From the NCBI GenBank assembly GCA_030149405.1, contig JASBRM010000329.1, forward strand, positions 1 through 13,773: 13,773 nucleotides of DNA, read 5' to 3'. The notes under the pieces are model-generated. The model was given only the letters and a program-made list of their open reading frames with translations, made no database searches and had not been told where the DNA came from. Shown one piece after another: positions 1 through 7,618 of the stretch. The number at the start of each line of letters is the position of its first letter. Within the stretch, counting starts at the first letter, position 1. The position numbers were made by a program, and so were the translations under genes. The stretch comes from Neptuniibacter sp. (lineage in GTDB: Bacteria > Pseudomonadota > Gammaproteobacteria > Pseudomonadales > Balneatricaceae).

Positions 1-340
1 GTCAGCACTACTCAATGGTTGGGGCTGCATCTGCCAAACAGCCATATCCTCAGAGGAGGCTGTTGAGATTGTTAAGTCTCAGGCATTCCAACCCGAATTG
101 ATTCTGGCCGACTACCACTTATCGGAAACACTCACTGGCATTATGGCCCTGAAAGATATTGAGCCTTTACTGGAAAAAGCCGTACCTGCAATTGTGATTA
201 CTGCGGACCGAACAGATGAAGTCAAAGCCGAAATCGAAGACTTTGGCGCTCAACTTCTCACCAAACCAATCCGCCCGGCAGCGTTAAGAGCGATGATCAA
301 CAAAACCATTGCCACGTCCCGTGCTAACGAGTCTGACTAA
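1..340 (+). CDS. Hybrid sensor histidine kinase, C-terminal receiver domain (partial; CrbS/MxtR-like)
   Basis: The reading frame is open from base 2 and ends at TAA 338-340, so this is the 3' end of a gene that begins before the window. The visible ~112 residues form a CheY-like receiver. A hydrophobic beta-3 strand ends in the phospho-acceptor Asp (LILADYHL, GAC at 110-112), beta-4 ends in a Thr (VITAD), and the conserved Lys-Pro follows beta-5 (LLTKP). A receiver at the very C-terminus with no output domain is typical of hybrid kinases. Its neighbours are a convergent LuxR-type response regulator and acs, the arrangement known for CrbS/CrbR (Vibrio) and MxtR/ErdR (Pseudomonas), where the kinase carries an N-terminal sodium/solute-symporter domain. 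That domain lies outside the window, so the CrbS assignment is inferred from context. It could be another hybrid kinase. Confidence 0.75.
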   Translation, partial: SALLNGWGCICQTAISSEEAVEIVKSQAFQPELILADYHLSETLTGIMALKDIEPLLEKAVPAIVITADRTDEVKAEIEDFGAQLLTKPIRPAALRAMINKTIATSRANESD

Positions 341-355
341 GATTTCGATAGGAAC

Positions 356-383
356 AAAAAAAGGCGCTTAAAGCGCCTTTTTT
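356..383. terminator. Bidirectional rho-independent terminator between the convergent kinase and regulator genes
   Basis: A GC-rich hairpin (GGCGC at 363-367, loop TTAAA, GCGCC at 373-377; pairing extends to AAGGCGCTT/AAGCGCCTT) is flanked by an A-tract (356-362) and a T-tract (378-383). It therefore reads as a terminator on both strands. It lies 15 bases after the kinase stop and 15 bases after the stop of the opposing regulator gene, so it can serve both. Confidence 0.9.
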
Positions 384-398
384 ATATTCATTGCAAGA

Positions 399-1064
399 TT
401 ACTCAAGGTCAGTCTTAGGAGGTTCAACCCCTAATCGTTGCGCAGCAATCACCGCCTGAGTTCGGCTATGCACGCCCAATTTACGCAGAATCGCAGTAAC
501 ATGAGCCTTAATAGTCGCCTCAGATACATTTAACTCATACGCAATCTGCTTGTTCAGAAGCCCTTCTGTCAACATGGTGAGTACTCTGAACTGCTGCGGA
601 GTCAAAGCTGCCAGAGCCGCAGCGAATTTCTGATCATCTTCGCTGACATCACCAAGGTTATCGGCAACTTCCTGCGGTAACCATTCTTCACCCTGAAGAA
701 CCGCAACAATTGCCTCTCCAATTGTATCAAGAGGTGCTGACTTTGGAATAAAACCAGACGCGCCATAATCAATCGCACGTTTCATAACGTTTGGCTGCTC
801 ACTACCTGAAACAACCACAACCGGAATACCCGGATTCTGACCACGCAGGAAAACCAAACCAGAGAAACCGTTCGTTCCAGGCATATGAATATCCAACAGC
901 ACCAGATCTGCATCTGAGTGTTGATCCACTGCCCCTTGAACAGCTTGTAGAGAGTCAGCCTCGATTGTCTCCACTCCAGGCAGTGCCTGAGCAACAGCCT
1001 GCTTTAACGCAGCTCTGAACAACGGATGATCGTCTGCGATTATAATTTTTTGTGCTAACTGCAT
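399..1064 (-). CDS. crbR: NarL/LuxR-family response regulator, CrbR/ErdR-like
   Basis: A 221-residue two-domain response regulator. The receiver covers residues ~6-125, with the acidic pair and His (ADDHP, 10-14), phospho-acceptor Asp58 (LVLLDIHMPG) and a Lys-Ser after beta-5 (FIPKSA). A LuxR-type helix-turn-helix occupies ~155-215 (LTPQQFRVL, then the recognition region VSEATIKAHVTAILRKLGV). The ATG at 1064 is preceded by AAGGGGGAA at good spacing, which supports this start. It is convergent with a hybrid kinase and lies directly downstream of acs on the same strand. In Vibrio (CrbR) and Pseudomonas (ErdR) the equivalent regulator activates acs for growth on acetate and related short-chain substrates. 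The acs terminator at 1147-1195 separates the two genes, so it probably has its own promoter in 1065-1146; no strong -35/-10 pair is evident there. The family call is secure and the CrbR orthology is likely. Confidence 0.88.
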   Translation of the reverse strand: MQLAQKIIIADDHPLFRAALKQAVAQALPGVETIEADSLQAVQGAVDQHSDADLVLLDIHMPGTNGFSGLVFLRGQNPGIPVVVVSGSEQPNVMKRAIDYGASGFIPKSAPLDTIGEAIVAVLQGEEWLPQEVADNLGDVSEDDQKFAAALAALTPQQFRVLTMLTEGLLNKQIAYELNVSEATIKAHVTAILRKLGVHSRTQAVIAAQRLGVEPPKTDLE

Positions 1065-1146
1065 GCGTTCAGTTCCCCCTTAAGAAATCCTGATAGAACG
1101 CGGGCCTGAAGAAAACAACTTCTCCCCGGCGCAACTACACTATAAA

Positions 1147-1195
1147 ACAAAAAACTCCCGCAAGACTAGGTATTTCCTAGCCCGGCGGGAGTTTT
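1147..1195 (-). terminator. acs rho-independent terminator, two-tier hairpin
   Basis: An 11-bp outer stem (AAAACTCCCGC at 1151-1161 with GCGGGAGTTTT at 1185-1195) encloses a second 5-bp stem (CTAGG 1166-1170 with CCTAG 1176-1180, loop TATTT). Read on the minus strand it is followed by a T-rich tract (TTTTTTGTTTTAT). It begins 20 bases after the acs stop. Confidence 0.88.
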
Positions 1196-1214
1196 AATAA
1201 CTAATGACTAATAA

Positions 1215-3167
1215 TTAGTCTTGGCGATTCATACGATTTTCGATCAGATCATCAACTACGGATGGATCAGCCAGGGTAGATGTATCACCCAGAGCACTGA
1301 AATCATCTTCTGCAATCTTACGCAGAATACGGCGCATGATTTTACCAGAACGTGTCTTAGGCATGCCTGGCGCGAACTGAATCAAGTCAGGTGATGCAAT
1401 TGGACCGATCTCAGAACGTACGTGCAAACGCAGCTCTTTCAGAAGCTCGTCAGACTGCTCGTAGCCAGCCTGCAGAGTTACGTATACGTAGATGCCCTGA
1501 CCCTTAACTTCGTGTGGGTAGCCAACTACAGCTGCTTCAGCAACCGCTTCGTGAGCAACCAACGCAGATTCAACCTCTGCAGTACCCATACGGTGACCAG
1601 AAACGTTGATTACGTCATCTACACGGCCTGTGATCCAGTAGTAACCATCTTCGTCACGACGTGCGCCATCACCTGTAGTGTATACGCCTTTGTACGTGCT
1701 GAAGTAAGTCTGAGTAAAGCGCTCGTGATCACCCCAGATAGAACGAGCCTGAGATGGCCAAGAATCAGTGATAACCAGGTTACCGTCTGTTGCACCTTCC
1801 AGAGTTTTACCATCCGCATCCAACAGAGCTGGCTGAACACCAAAGAATGGACGGGAAGCAGCACCTGGTTTAGCGTCACATGCACCTGGCAGAGGCAGAA
1901 TCATCATGCCGCCAGTTTCAGTCTGCCACCAAGTATCAACGATAGGGCAACGACCCTGACCGATAATACGGTGGTACCAATCCCAAGCTTCTGGGTTGAT
2001 TGGCTCACCTACAGAACCCAAGATACGCAGAGTAGACAGATCAGAGTCACCCAGTACGTCTTCGCCCTGCTGCATCAGTGCACGGATAGCCGTTGGTGCA
2101 GTGTAGAACTGGTTAACTTTATGTTTTTCGATAACACGGCCGAAACGGCTGTTGTCTGGGTAGCTTGGTACACCTTCAAACATCAGAGAAGTTGCGCCGT
2201 TTGCCAGAGGTCCGTATACGATATAGCTGTGACCTGTTACCCAACCTACGTCAGCAGTACACCAGTAGATATCACCTTCTTTGTAGTCGAATGCGTACTC
2301 ATGAGTCATAGACGCATATACTAGGTAACCACCTGTAGTATGCTTCAGACCTTTTGGAGCACCTGTAGAACCAGATGTGTACAGAATGAACATTGGATCT
2401 TCTGCGTTCAGTTCTTCAGCCGGGCAATCTGCAGATGCAGCGCCTACAAGCTCTTCGTACCAAACATCAACGCTGTCATCCCATGCAACATCTTCTTCAA
2501 CACGCTTAACAACGATTACGCTGTCAACAATGTCTTTAACTTCACCGTGCTGCAGAGCTTTATCAACGTTAGCTTTCAGCGGTACAGACTTACCTGCACG
2601 CAGAGAGTAGTTAGAGGTTACAACAACTTTAGAGTTTGCACCTTCGATACGTGCTGCCAGTGCTTCTGGAGAGAAACCACCAAACACGATTGAGTGAACC
2701 GCACCAATACGCGTACAAGCCAGCATAGCTACAGCAGCTTCTGGGATCATTGGAAGGTAAAGAGTTACAACATCGCCCTTCTCAACGCCCTGAGCTTTCA
2801 GTGCATTTGCAAACTTACATACACGCTCATGCAGATCACGGTAAGTAATATTTTCAGATTCGCTTGGATCGTCGCCTTCCCAGATGATAGCAACCTGATC
2901 ACCACGAGTTTCAAGGTGACGGTCAAGACAGTTGTGGGAAACGTTCAGAGTACCGTCTTCATACCAACGGATATCAACATTATGCGGATCAAAAGAAGTG
3001 TTTTTAACTTTTGTATATGGTTTGAACCAATCTAGGCGCTTACCTGCTTCGCCCCAGAATGTATCCGGATCATTTACTGACTGCTCGTACATTGCCTGAT
3101 ATTTTTCATTGTCAATGTGCGCGTTAGCTGCGACTTCCGGACTTACTGGATATACCTTTTCACTCAT
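1215..3167 (-). CDS. acs: Acetyl-CoA synthetase (AMP-forming)
   Basis: A 650-residue enzyme, the usual Acs length. It converts acetate, ATP and CoA to acetyl-CoA, AMP and PPi in the cytoplasm through an acetyl-AMP intermediate. The sequence shows an ACS N-terminal region (~25-85), the P-loop-like adenylation motif ([15 protein letters not shown]), the motifs [12 protein letters not shown] and WWQTETGG, the hinge/ribose-binding stretch ([18 protein letters not shown]) followed by [15 protein letters not shown], and the C-terminal [11 protein letters not shown] motif. The Lys of GKIMRR is residue 609, the same number as the catalytic Lys acetylated by Pat in Salmonella Acs, so post-translational control by acetylation is likely. 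The ATG at 3167 has AAGGGC about 7 bases upstream. It is monocistronic, with a terminator behind it and a ~400-base leader region in front. Transcriptional control by the adjacent CrbS/CrbR-like pair is inferred from known systems. Confidence 0.97.
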   Translation of the reverse strand: MSEKVYPVSPEVAANAHIDNEKYQAMYEQSVNDPDTFWGEAGKRLDWFKPYTKVKNTSFDPHNVDIRWYEDGTLNVSHNCLDRHLETRGDQVAIIWEGDDPSESENITYRDLHERVCKFANALKAQGVEKGDVVTLYLPMIPEAAVAMLACTRIGAVHSIVFGGFSPEALAARIEGANSKVVVTSNYSLRAGKSVPLKANVDKALQHGEVKDIVDSVIVVKRVEEDVAWDDSVDVWYEELVGAASADCPAEELNAEDPMFILYTSGSTGAPKGLKHTTGGYLVYASMTHEYAFDYKEGDIYWCTADVGWVTGHSYIVYGPLANGATSLMFEGVPSYPDNSRFGRVIEKHKVNQFYTAPTAIRALMQQGEDVLGDSDLSTLRILGSVGEPINPEAWDWYHRIIGQGRCPIVDTWWQTETGGMMILPLPGACDAKPGAASRPFFGVQPALLDADGKTLEGATDGNLVITDSWPSQARSIWGDHERFTQTYFSTYKGVYTTGDGARRDEDGYYWITGRVDDVINVSGHRMGTAEVESALVAHEAVAEAAVVGYPHEVKGQGIYVYVTLQAGYEQSDELLKELRLHVRSEIGPIASPDLIQFAPGMPKTRSGKIMRRILRKIAEDDFSALGDTSTLADPSVVDDLIENRMNRQD

Positions 3168-3469
3168 CGTGATGCCCTTAGCTTGATTATTATTTATCGT
3201 GGATAGCCATCACAAGCATTTGTACATTCTTATTTTCAGCCAGCGTGGTCCCATCGGGACTTAGATTTATACAGAAGTGATGACAATCCCCTGAATTAGA
3301 CATTGGTATATCCAAGATAAGACCTTAGTCTCTAAAGGTGTAATCAGATTCTTCTCTATCCGGCAGAAAACTCTTTTTGTTATATATACTTGTTATCGTT
3401 ATTACGCTCTGTGTGGCATAAACACGCAATTCGCTCTTCAGATGACATGAATCACTCTTGCGCGCCTTA

Positions 3470-3499
3470 TCTATACCATGATGAAAGTCGGCTCGACAA
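3470..3499 (-). promoter_or_regulatory. Weak sigma-70-like promoter candidate for acs
   Basis: On the minus strand TTGTCG (3499-3494) is followed after 18 bases by TATAGA (3475-3470). Both hexamers are imperfect. If used, the acs leader would be about 300 nt. This is a pattern match only. Confidence 0.22.
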
Positions 3500-3512
3500 T
3501 TATTCTTGTCAA
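3493..3512. repeat. Inverted repeat upstream of acs, possible operator
   Basis: TCGACAA (3493-3499) and TTGTCAA (3506-3512) form an inverted repeat with 6 of 7 arm positions matching and a 6-base AT-rich spacer. It overlaps the -35 hexamer of the promoter candidate, which would suit a regulator site. No known motif was matched. Confidence 0.35.
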
Positions 3513-3565
3513 TCCAGCGCTCTTTTTTATTAGTTTTTCTAATTATAAGCACCGAATTTCTTGCG

Positions 3566-4930
3566 CTAACGACCCAGAAGCTTATCCAGATCCAGACCTA
3601 TTTCTCGCATTTTCGCCAATTTGTATCGAAGAGTGCGCGGGCTGATCCCAAGCTTTTCTGAAGCTTCTTTGCGACTACCATTTGTTGCTTTAAGCGCATC
3701 AATAATCAGTTGATACTCATGCTGACGCATATCTTCTCCCAACTGACCTGCAAGATCCTCAGAAGTCGCCTCATGTTCCTCCAACTGAGTCTGAGGTAAA
3801 TCATCCGGATTCAGCATGAGGTCCGAGACGCCAACCTCTGTCCCGGCTTGCAGAATAAGCGCTCTTTGCACAACATTATCCAGTTCACGCACATTACCCG
3901 GCCATGCGTAGTCAGTGAGCGACTGTTTTACTTCATCAGAGATGGACACCGGTGAGCGATGCATTTTATGACAATACTTACGGAATAGTCGTTCCGCCAA
4001 CGGCGCAATATCCAACTTACGCTCCCTTAAGGGCTTCCACTGCAGGGGAAACACATTCAAGCGGTAGAAAAGATCCTCGCGGAACTTACCTTCTTTTACA
4101 TAAGACTCAAGCTTACGGTTTGTGGTTGCCAGCACCCGGACATCCAGAGAAATTACTTTACGCCCACCAATACGTTCCACTTCCTGCTCTTGCAACACGC
4201 GCAGCAGCTTGGCTTGTAGACCCAGATCCATTTCGGAGATCTCATCTAACAGGATGGTTCCACCATTTGCCTGTTCGAATTTACCCGGAGCACTTGCATA
4301 AGCTCCGGTAAAGGCCCCTTTTTCATGTCCAAACAGCGTCGCTTCCAGCATATTCTCAGGAATTGCAGCGCAGTTAATTGCGATAAAGGGCTTACCTGAT
4401 CGGCCAGAGTGATTATGTATGTATTGAGCCAGCACCTCTTTACCGGTTCCGGATTCACCCGATATTAAGACAGTAGAGTCCGATGCAGCTACACGACGTG
4501 CCAGTTGTAACAGCTGTTTACTTGAAGCTTCTTCTGCAATGGGCTGTTCTACTTCCTGACTAGCTGTTTCACCTACTGCAAAACGTCTGACAGAAGAGAT
4601 CAGGGCATCCGAATCAAAAGGCTTCATCAAATAATCAACAGCACCCGCCTTGATTGCCTCTACCGCTTTATTGACCTGCCCGAACGCAGTAATGAGCATT
4701 ACCGGTAATGCTGGATAGCCCGAGCGGATCTTCTCTAGCAGCTCATGTCCATCCATGCCAGGCATATTGACGTCACTGACGACCATGTCCACCTGATTCT
4801 GCTGAAGTAACTGAAGCGCCTGTTCAGCATTTTCTGCAGCGAGATAATCAAATCCAGCAAGCTCCAGCGTATCGCACAAAGCTTCCCGCAGTTCATTATC
4901 ATCTTCAACGATCAGAATTTTATTACTCAT
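3566..4930 (-). CDS. fleR: Flagellar sigma-54-dependent response regulator FleR
   Basis: An NtrC-type response regulator of 454 residues. The receiver (~1-120) has phospho-acceptor Asp53 (MVVSDVNMPG) and the conserved Lys103 (LMKPF). The AAA+ domain (~135-370) has Walker A GESGTGKE (158-165), the sigma-54 contact loop GAFTGA (205-210), the Walker B-type LLDEISEMD and an arginine-containing REDLFYRLNVFP. A Fis-type helix-turn-helix closes the protein (SRKEASEKLGISPRTLRYKL). In Pseudomonas and Vibrio (FlrC) it activates class III flagellar genes with sigma-54 after phosphorylation by FleS. I chose the ATG at 4930 because it gives MSNKILIVEDD directly before the first beta strand. The upstream in-frame TTG at 4951 adds seven unconserved residues. 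The ribosome-binding site is weak (GGAT), which suggests translation together with fleS, 33 bases upstream. Confidence 0.93.
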   Translation of the reverse strand: MSNKILIVEDDNELREALCDTLELAGFDYLAAENAEQALQLLQQNQVDMVVSDVNMPGMDGHELLEKIRSGYPALPVMLITAFGQVNKAVEAIKAGAVDYLMKPFDSDALISSVRRFAVGETASQEVEQPIAEEASSKQLLQLARRVAASDSTVLISGESGTGKEVLAQYIHNHSGRSGKPFIAINCAAIPENMLEATLFGHEKGAFTGAYASAPGKFEQANGGTILLDEISEMDLGLQAKLLRVLQEQEVERIGGRKVISLDVRVLATTNRKLESYVKEGKFREDLFYRLNVFPLQWKPLRERKLDIAPLAERLFRKYCHKMHRSPVSISDEVKQSLTDYAWPGNVRELDNVVQRALILQAGTEVGVSDLMLNPDDLPQTQLEEHEATSEDLAGQLGEDMRQHEYQLIIDALKATNGSRKEASEKLGISPRTLRYKLAKMREIGLDLDKLLGR

Positions 4931-4963
4931 AAAAGTATCCGTAAGAGCCAATTACGCTGCTAT

Positions 4964-6070
4964 TTAAGAAGTTGCACATGGAATAAGTATTGATGCTGTG
5001 GTTCCAATATCTTTGCTAGAACTTAGCTTAAAAGACCCCTGATGCGCACGCGCGACCACCTGAGCGACTGCGAGCCCAAGACCTGTACCATGAGACTTGG
5101 TTGTATAGAAGGGCTGCAAAGCATTGTTAATTTCTTCAGCAGTCATTCCCGGTCCCTGATCACAAATATCCATTATCAGCATATTGTCCGACTCAGAGAA
5201 TCGAATCTTAAGCTCACTGCCTTTACCACAAGCCTGAAGAGCATTTTCAACCAGATTCATACAGACGCCGAGTAACGCCTCACGGTTACATTGAATCTGA
5301 ACATCTGGAGCCAGATTTTCACAATCACAATCGGCATCAAAATTCACCAGAGGCAGATCCAACTGATCTTCTAGAGCGGACATAAACTCAGATGAAGTCA
5401 CAGTATCATCCAAGCGCATCTCACCCCGAGCAAAAATCAGCATATCCCGAACCTGCTGTTCCAGATTAGTCAGCCGGGATTTCACCTTACCTGCAAACTT
5501 CTGGCGCTGCTCAGGTTGCAGATCAGGACGGTTAAGATGATCAACATACAACAGTGCAGCAGATAAAGGGGTTCTAATCTGATGCGCCAGAGAAGCCATC
5601 ATCCGCCCCATTTCAGAAAGTCTCTGATAGTGGGATAAACGACTTTGAAGTAATCGGGTTTCGGTCTGATCCGTTAACAGAAGCAATTGGCCGGGTTCAA
5701 CATCCATCGCTTTGGTCATAATGCTGACCTTACGACCGTCTTTTAGTGACACCTCATGACCGTCGTCGTTTTGGGGAGCGAAGCTTCTATTGATAATTTC
5801 AAACCATGGCACTCCCTTTAAAGGTGAACCCAAGAAATTTTCAGCAGCCGGGTTTGCATCCGAGACAACACCAGAACCATCAATAATAACTACACCCGCA
5901 GGCAACAATTTCAAAAGGTGATTAAAGCGGTCATTCAAACCAGCATTTTTATCGTCTTCAGCCTGGCGCTTTTCGGATTCATGAGACAACTTCGTTTCAA
6001 TCGTTGCCAGTTGAGCTTCGAGTTCAGCAATGCGTTGCTGACAATATTTAAGGTCGTTTAAGTCAGACAT
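4964..6070 (-). CDS. fleS: Flagellar sensor histidine kinase FleS
   Basis: A 368-residue kinase without predicted membrane segments, so cytoplasmic. An N-terminal coiled coil (~8-45) leads into a PAS domain (~47-135, LPAGVVIIDGSG...DANPAAENFLG). The HisKA domain follows, with the phospho-accepting His163 in SLAHQIRTPLSA. The HATPase domain shows the N box (NLVENALQAC), the G1 box (DICDQGPGM), the F box (QPFYTTKSHGTGLGL) and G2. It is expected to phosphorylate FleR, the next gene in the operon (FlrB-FlrC in Vibrio). Its ATG lies 2 bases after the fleQ stop, and a GCGGAAA ribosome-binding site sits inside the fleQ 3' end, so the two are almost certainly cotranscribed and translationally coupled. 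Confidence 0.93.
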   Translation of the reverse strand: MSDLNDLKYCQQRIAELEAQLATIETKLSHESEKRQAEDDKNAGLNDRFNHLLKLLPAGVVIIDGSGVVSDANPAAENFLGSPLKGVPWFEIINRSFAPQNDDGHEVSLKDGRKVSIMTKAMDVEPGQLLLLTDQTETRLLQSRLSHYQRLSEMGRMMASLAHQIRTPLSAALLYVDHLNRPDLQPEQRQKFAGKVKSRLTNLEQQVRDMLIFARGEMRLDDTVTSSEFMSALEDQLDLPLVNFDADCDCENLAPDVQIQCNREALLGVCMNLVENALQACGKGSELKIRFSESDNMLIMDICDQGPGMTAEEINNALQPFYTTKSHGTGLGLAVAQVVARAHQGSFKLSSSKDIGTTASILIPCATS

Positions 6071-6072
6071 GG

Positions 6073-7509
6073 CTATTTCCGCTGAATCCCGAACTTACGC
6101 ATTTTCTCAACTAACGTTGTTCTTCGAATTTGTAACGTTTCAGCCGCTCTGGCAACAACTCCGGAATTGCGGCTCAGTGCCTGCTCAATGAGCGACTTCT
6201 CAATCAGCTCCAGATGTTCTTTCAGATCGACGCCACCTTCAGGAAGAAGATCTAACGCAGGAGTCATATTAAGAGAGGTTTCGATAGTCTGCTTGGCAGC
6301 ACCTATTTGATAACGTTCGGGATCAGGCTCGTCTATATACTGAAATTTTTCGGGCAATTCTGAAACACCCACAACACCTTCGGGATACATGATCGCCAAA
6401 CGTTCCAGCAAGTTAGATAACTCTCTGACATTACCCGGCCATGAGTGCTGTTTGAGTGAATCAATAGCTACAGGATGCAGTTTTACAGAATCCAAACCCT
6501 GCTCCTGCAGCCTGGCCACCAGCTCTTCCAAAAGCAACGAAAGGTCTTCGATTCGATCGCGCAGGGGAGGCATCTCTATTGGGAAAACATTTAACCGGTA
6601 ATACAGGTCTTCCCTGAAATCACCCGTCTCAATCATATCCTCAAGATTTTTATGTGTAGCGGCAATGACTCTTACATCCGCTTCCAGCGTTTTACTGCCA
6701 CCAATTCTCTCGTATTTTCGCTCTTGCAAGACTCGCAACAGCTTCACCTGCATCGGCAAAGGCATATCACCTATTTCATCCAGAAACAGCGTGCCTCCCT
6801 GTGCCAATTCGAACCTACCTGGCCGACTGCTCACAGCACCGGTGAATGCCCCTTTTTCATGCCCAAACAGTTCACTTTCCAGAAGGTCGGCTGGAATTGC
6901 ACCGCAGTTTATTGGCACAAAGGGCCCATTTTTTCGGGCAGAATGGTCATGCAGGTTACGGGCAACCACCTCTTTACCCGTTCCAGACTCGCCCGTGATC
7001 ATCACATTAACATCGCGCCCAGCAACCTTCTGCATGGATGCTCGGACAGAAACCATTGCATGACTGTTACCCACCAGAGAAGCAAACATCTCGGTCAAAT
7101 CCGAGGCTGATGCCTGAGCGGTGACTGAGCCGTAATAAATCTGAGCTTTATGGAAACAGTCTAAGAGTTGCTTATAGTTAAGAGGCAATTCCAACTGACC
7201 AACCAAACGAGCGCCGATCTCCTCTGGAAGGTTCTCAGCTTCACGCCATTGCCCAATGGTGATAATTGCCGCCTCAGGATACTGACCCGCCAAATCCCCA
7301 ATAATTTTTTCCAAAGACAGAGGTAACTGGCTCTGACCCAGCAGCACCAACCGAACAGAGCTAATTTTTTCGTTGTCCTGTACCGACTGTAACCAGTCAA
7401 CAAAGCTGAAAAATCGACACTGCTGATCAAGAAAGGTGAGTGACGCATCCAGTACTTCTCTACGACTGAGATCGTCATCAATAATTAGCGTCTGAGGCGA
7501 ATCCGACAT
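6073..7509 (-). CDS. fleQ: Flagellar master regulator FleQ, sigma-54-dependent activator
   Basis: A 478-residue enhancer-binding protein at the top of the flagellar cascade (FlrA in Vibrio). The N-terminal FleQ-type receiver (~1-125) is degenerate: the acidic pocket DDD is present (11-13), but the beta-3 position that normally carries the phospho-acceptor Asp reads LVLLGQ. The AAA+ domain (~145-385) has Walker A GESGTGKE (173-180), the conserved R184-N185 pair, GAFTGA (220-225), LFLDEIGDMP and FREDLYYRLNVFP. A Fis-type helix-turn-helix lies at the C-terminus (ARAAETLQIRRTTLVEKM). The c-di-GMP motif before Walker A, LFRS in P. aeruginosa, reads MFAS (141-144), so its Arg is Ala. I placed the start at ATG 7509 (MSDSPQTLIIDDD), matching the usual FleQ N-terminus. 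The frame stays open to a TTG at 7566, but those 19 residues look unconserved. No strong ribosome-binding site precedes either start. Confidence 0.93.
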   Translation of the reverse strand: MSDSPQTLIIDDDLSRREVLDASLTFLDQQCRFFSFVDWLQSVQDNEKISSVRLVLLGQSQLPLSLEKIIGDLAGQYPEAAIITIGQWREAENLPEEIGARLVGQLELPLNYKQLLDCFHKAQIYYGSVTAQASASDLTEMFASLVGNSHAMVSVRASMQKVAGRDVNVMITGESGTGKEVVARNLHDHSARKNGPFVPINCGAIPADLLESELFGHEKGAFTGAVSSRPGRFELAQGGTLFLDEIGDMPLPMQVKLLRVLQERKYERIGGSKTLEADVRVIAATHKNLEDMIETGDFREDLYYRLNVFPIEMPPLRDRIEDLSLLLEELVARLQEQGLDSVKLHPVAIDSLKQHSWPGNVRELSNLLERLAIMYPEGVVGVSELPEKFQYIDEPDPERYQIGAAKQTIETSLNMTPALDLLPEGGVDLKEHLELIEKSLIEQALSRNSGVVARAAETLQIRRTTLVEKMRKFGIQRK

Positions 7510-7618
7510 CTGGGGTGTCTCGTTTATCTTTTGGGTAATAGTGGCCCCAGGCACCCCAAAAGTCAATTTAATGACACGAATATTAAAACCTAATAATTAT
7601 GACTTTTTTTTGGCATTA
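7510..7618 (-). promoter_or_regulatory. Region upstream of fleQ (probable promoter region)
   Basis: These 109 bases lie between the methyltransferase stop and fleQ, both on the minus strand. The stretch is AT-rich up to about 7566. It contains TAATAT-like sequences and a TTGACT (7566-7561), but no hexamer pair with good spacing and match. A near-repeat GGGGTGCCT/GGGGTGTCT lies at about 7547-7557 and 7511-7518. No hairpin with a T-tract was found after the methyltransferase gene, so readthrough into fleQ is possible. Confidence 0.35.

Larger units (their letters stand above)
3168..3565 (-). promoter_or_regulatory. Intergenic region upstream of acs (probable acs control region)
   Basis: This is 398 bases between the fleR stop and the acs start with no convincing gene. 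The longest open frame (3325-3552, minus) has no recognisable domain, is rich in Lys, Arg and Asn, and is judged spurious. The stretch holds a short palindrome GTCCC-ATC-GGGAC (3248-3260), two TTGTTAT direct repeats (near 3378 and 3391), an inverted repeat at 3493-3512 and a weak promoter candidate at 3470-3499. No clear rho-independent terminator follows fleR; a T-rich run around 3521-3540 lacks a GC-rich stem. Binding of the CrbR-like regulator here is expected from the known systems, but its operator could not be identified. Confidence 0.5.

Noticed and set aside
1422..2324. Long (300-codon) plus-strand frame antisense to acs
   Set aside because: It is the reverse-strand shadow of a strongly conserved acs, with Cys/Trp/Thr-rich translation and no domain.
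3325..3552. 75-codon minus-strand open frame between acs and fleR
   Set aside because: No recognisable domain, low-complexity Lys/Arg/Asn-rich composition, and it overlaps promoter-like and repeat features; most likely chance.
4931..4951. Upstream TTG start for fleR adding seven residues
   Set aside because: The ATG at 4930 places the receiver's first strand at the usual distance from the N-terminus; the extension looks unconserved.
6155..6200. Sigma-54-like AGGCAC...CGCA on the minus strand inside the fleQ 3' end
   Set aside because: The -12 half does not match and the GG-to-GC spacing is off by one; it lies in the conserved helix-turn-helix coding region.
6652..7110. Overlapping plus-strand frames antisense to fleQ
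   Set aside because: They lie fully over the conserved AAA+ domain of fleQ and their translations look random.
7510..7566. Upstream TTG start for fleQ adding 19 residues
   Set aside because: FleQ proteins normally begin a few residues before the first beta strand, which fits ATG 7509; no ribosome-binding site supports the TTG.
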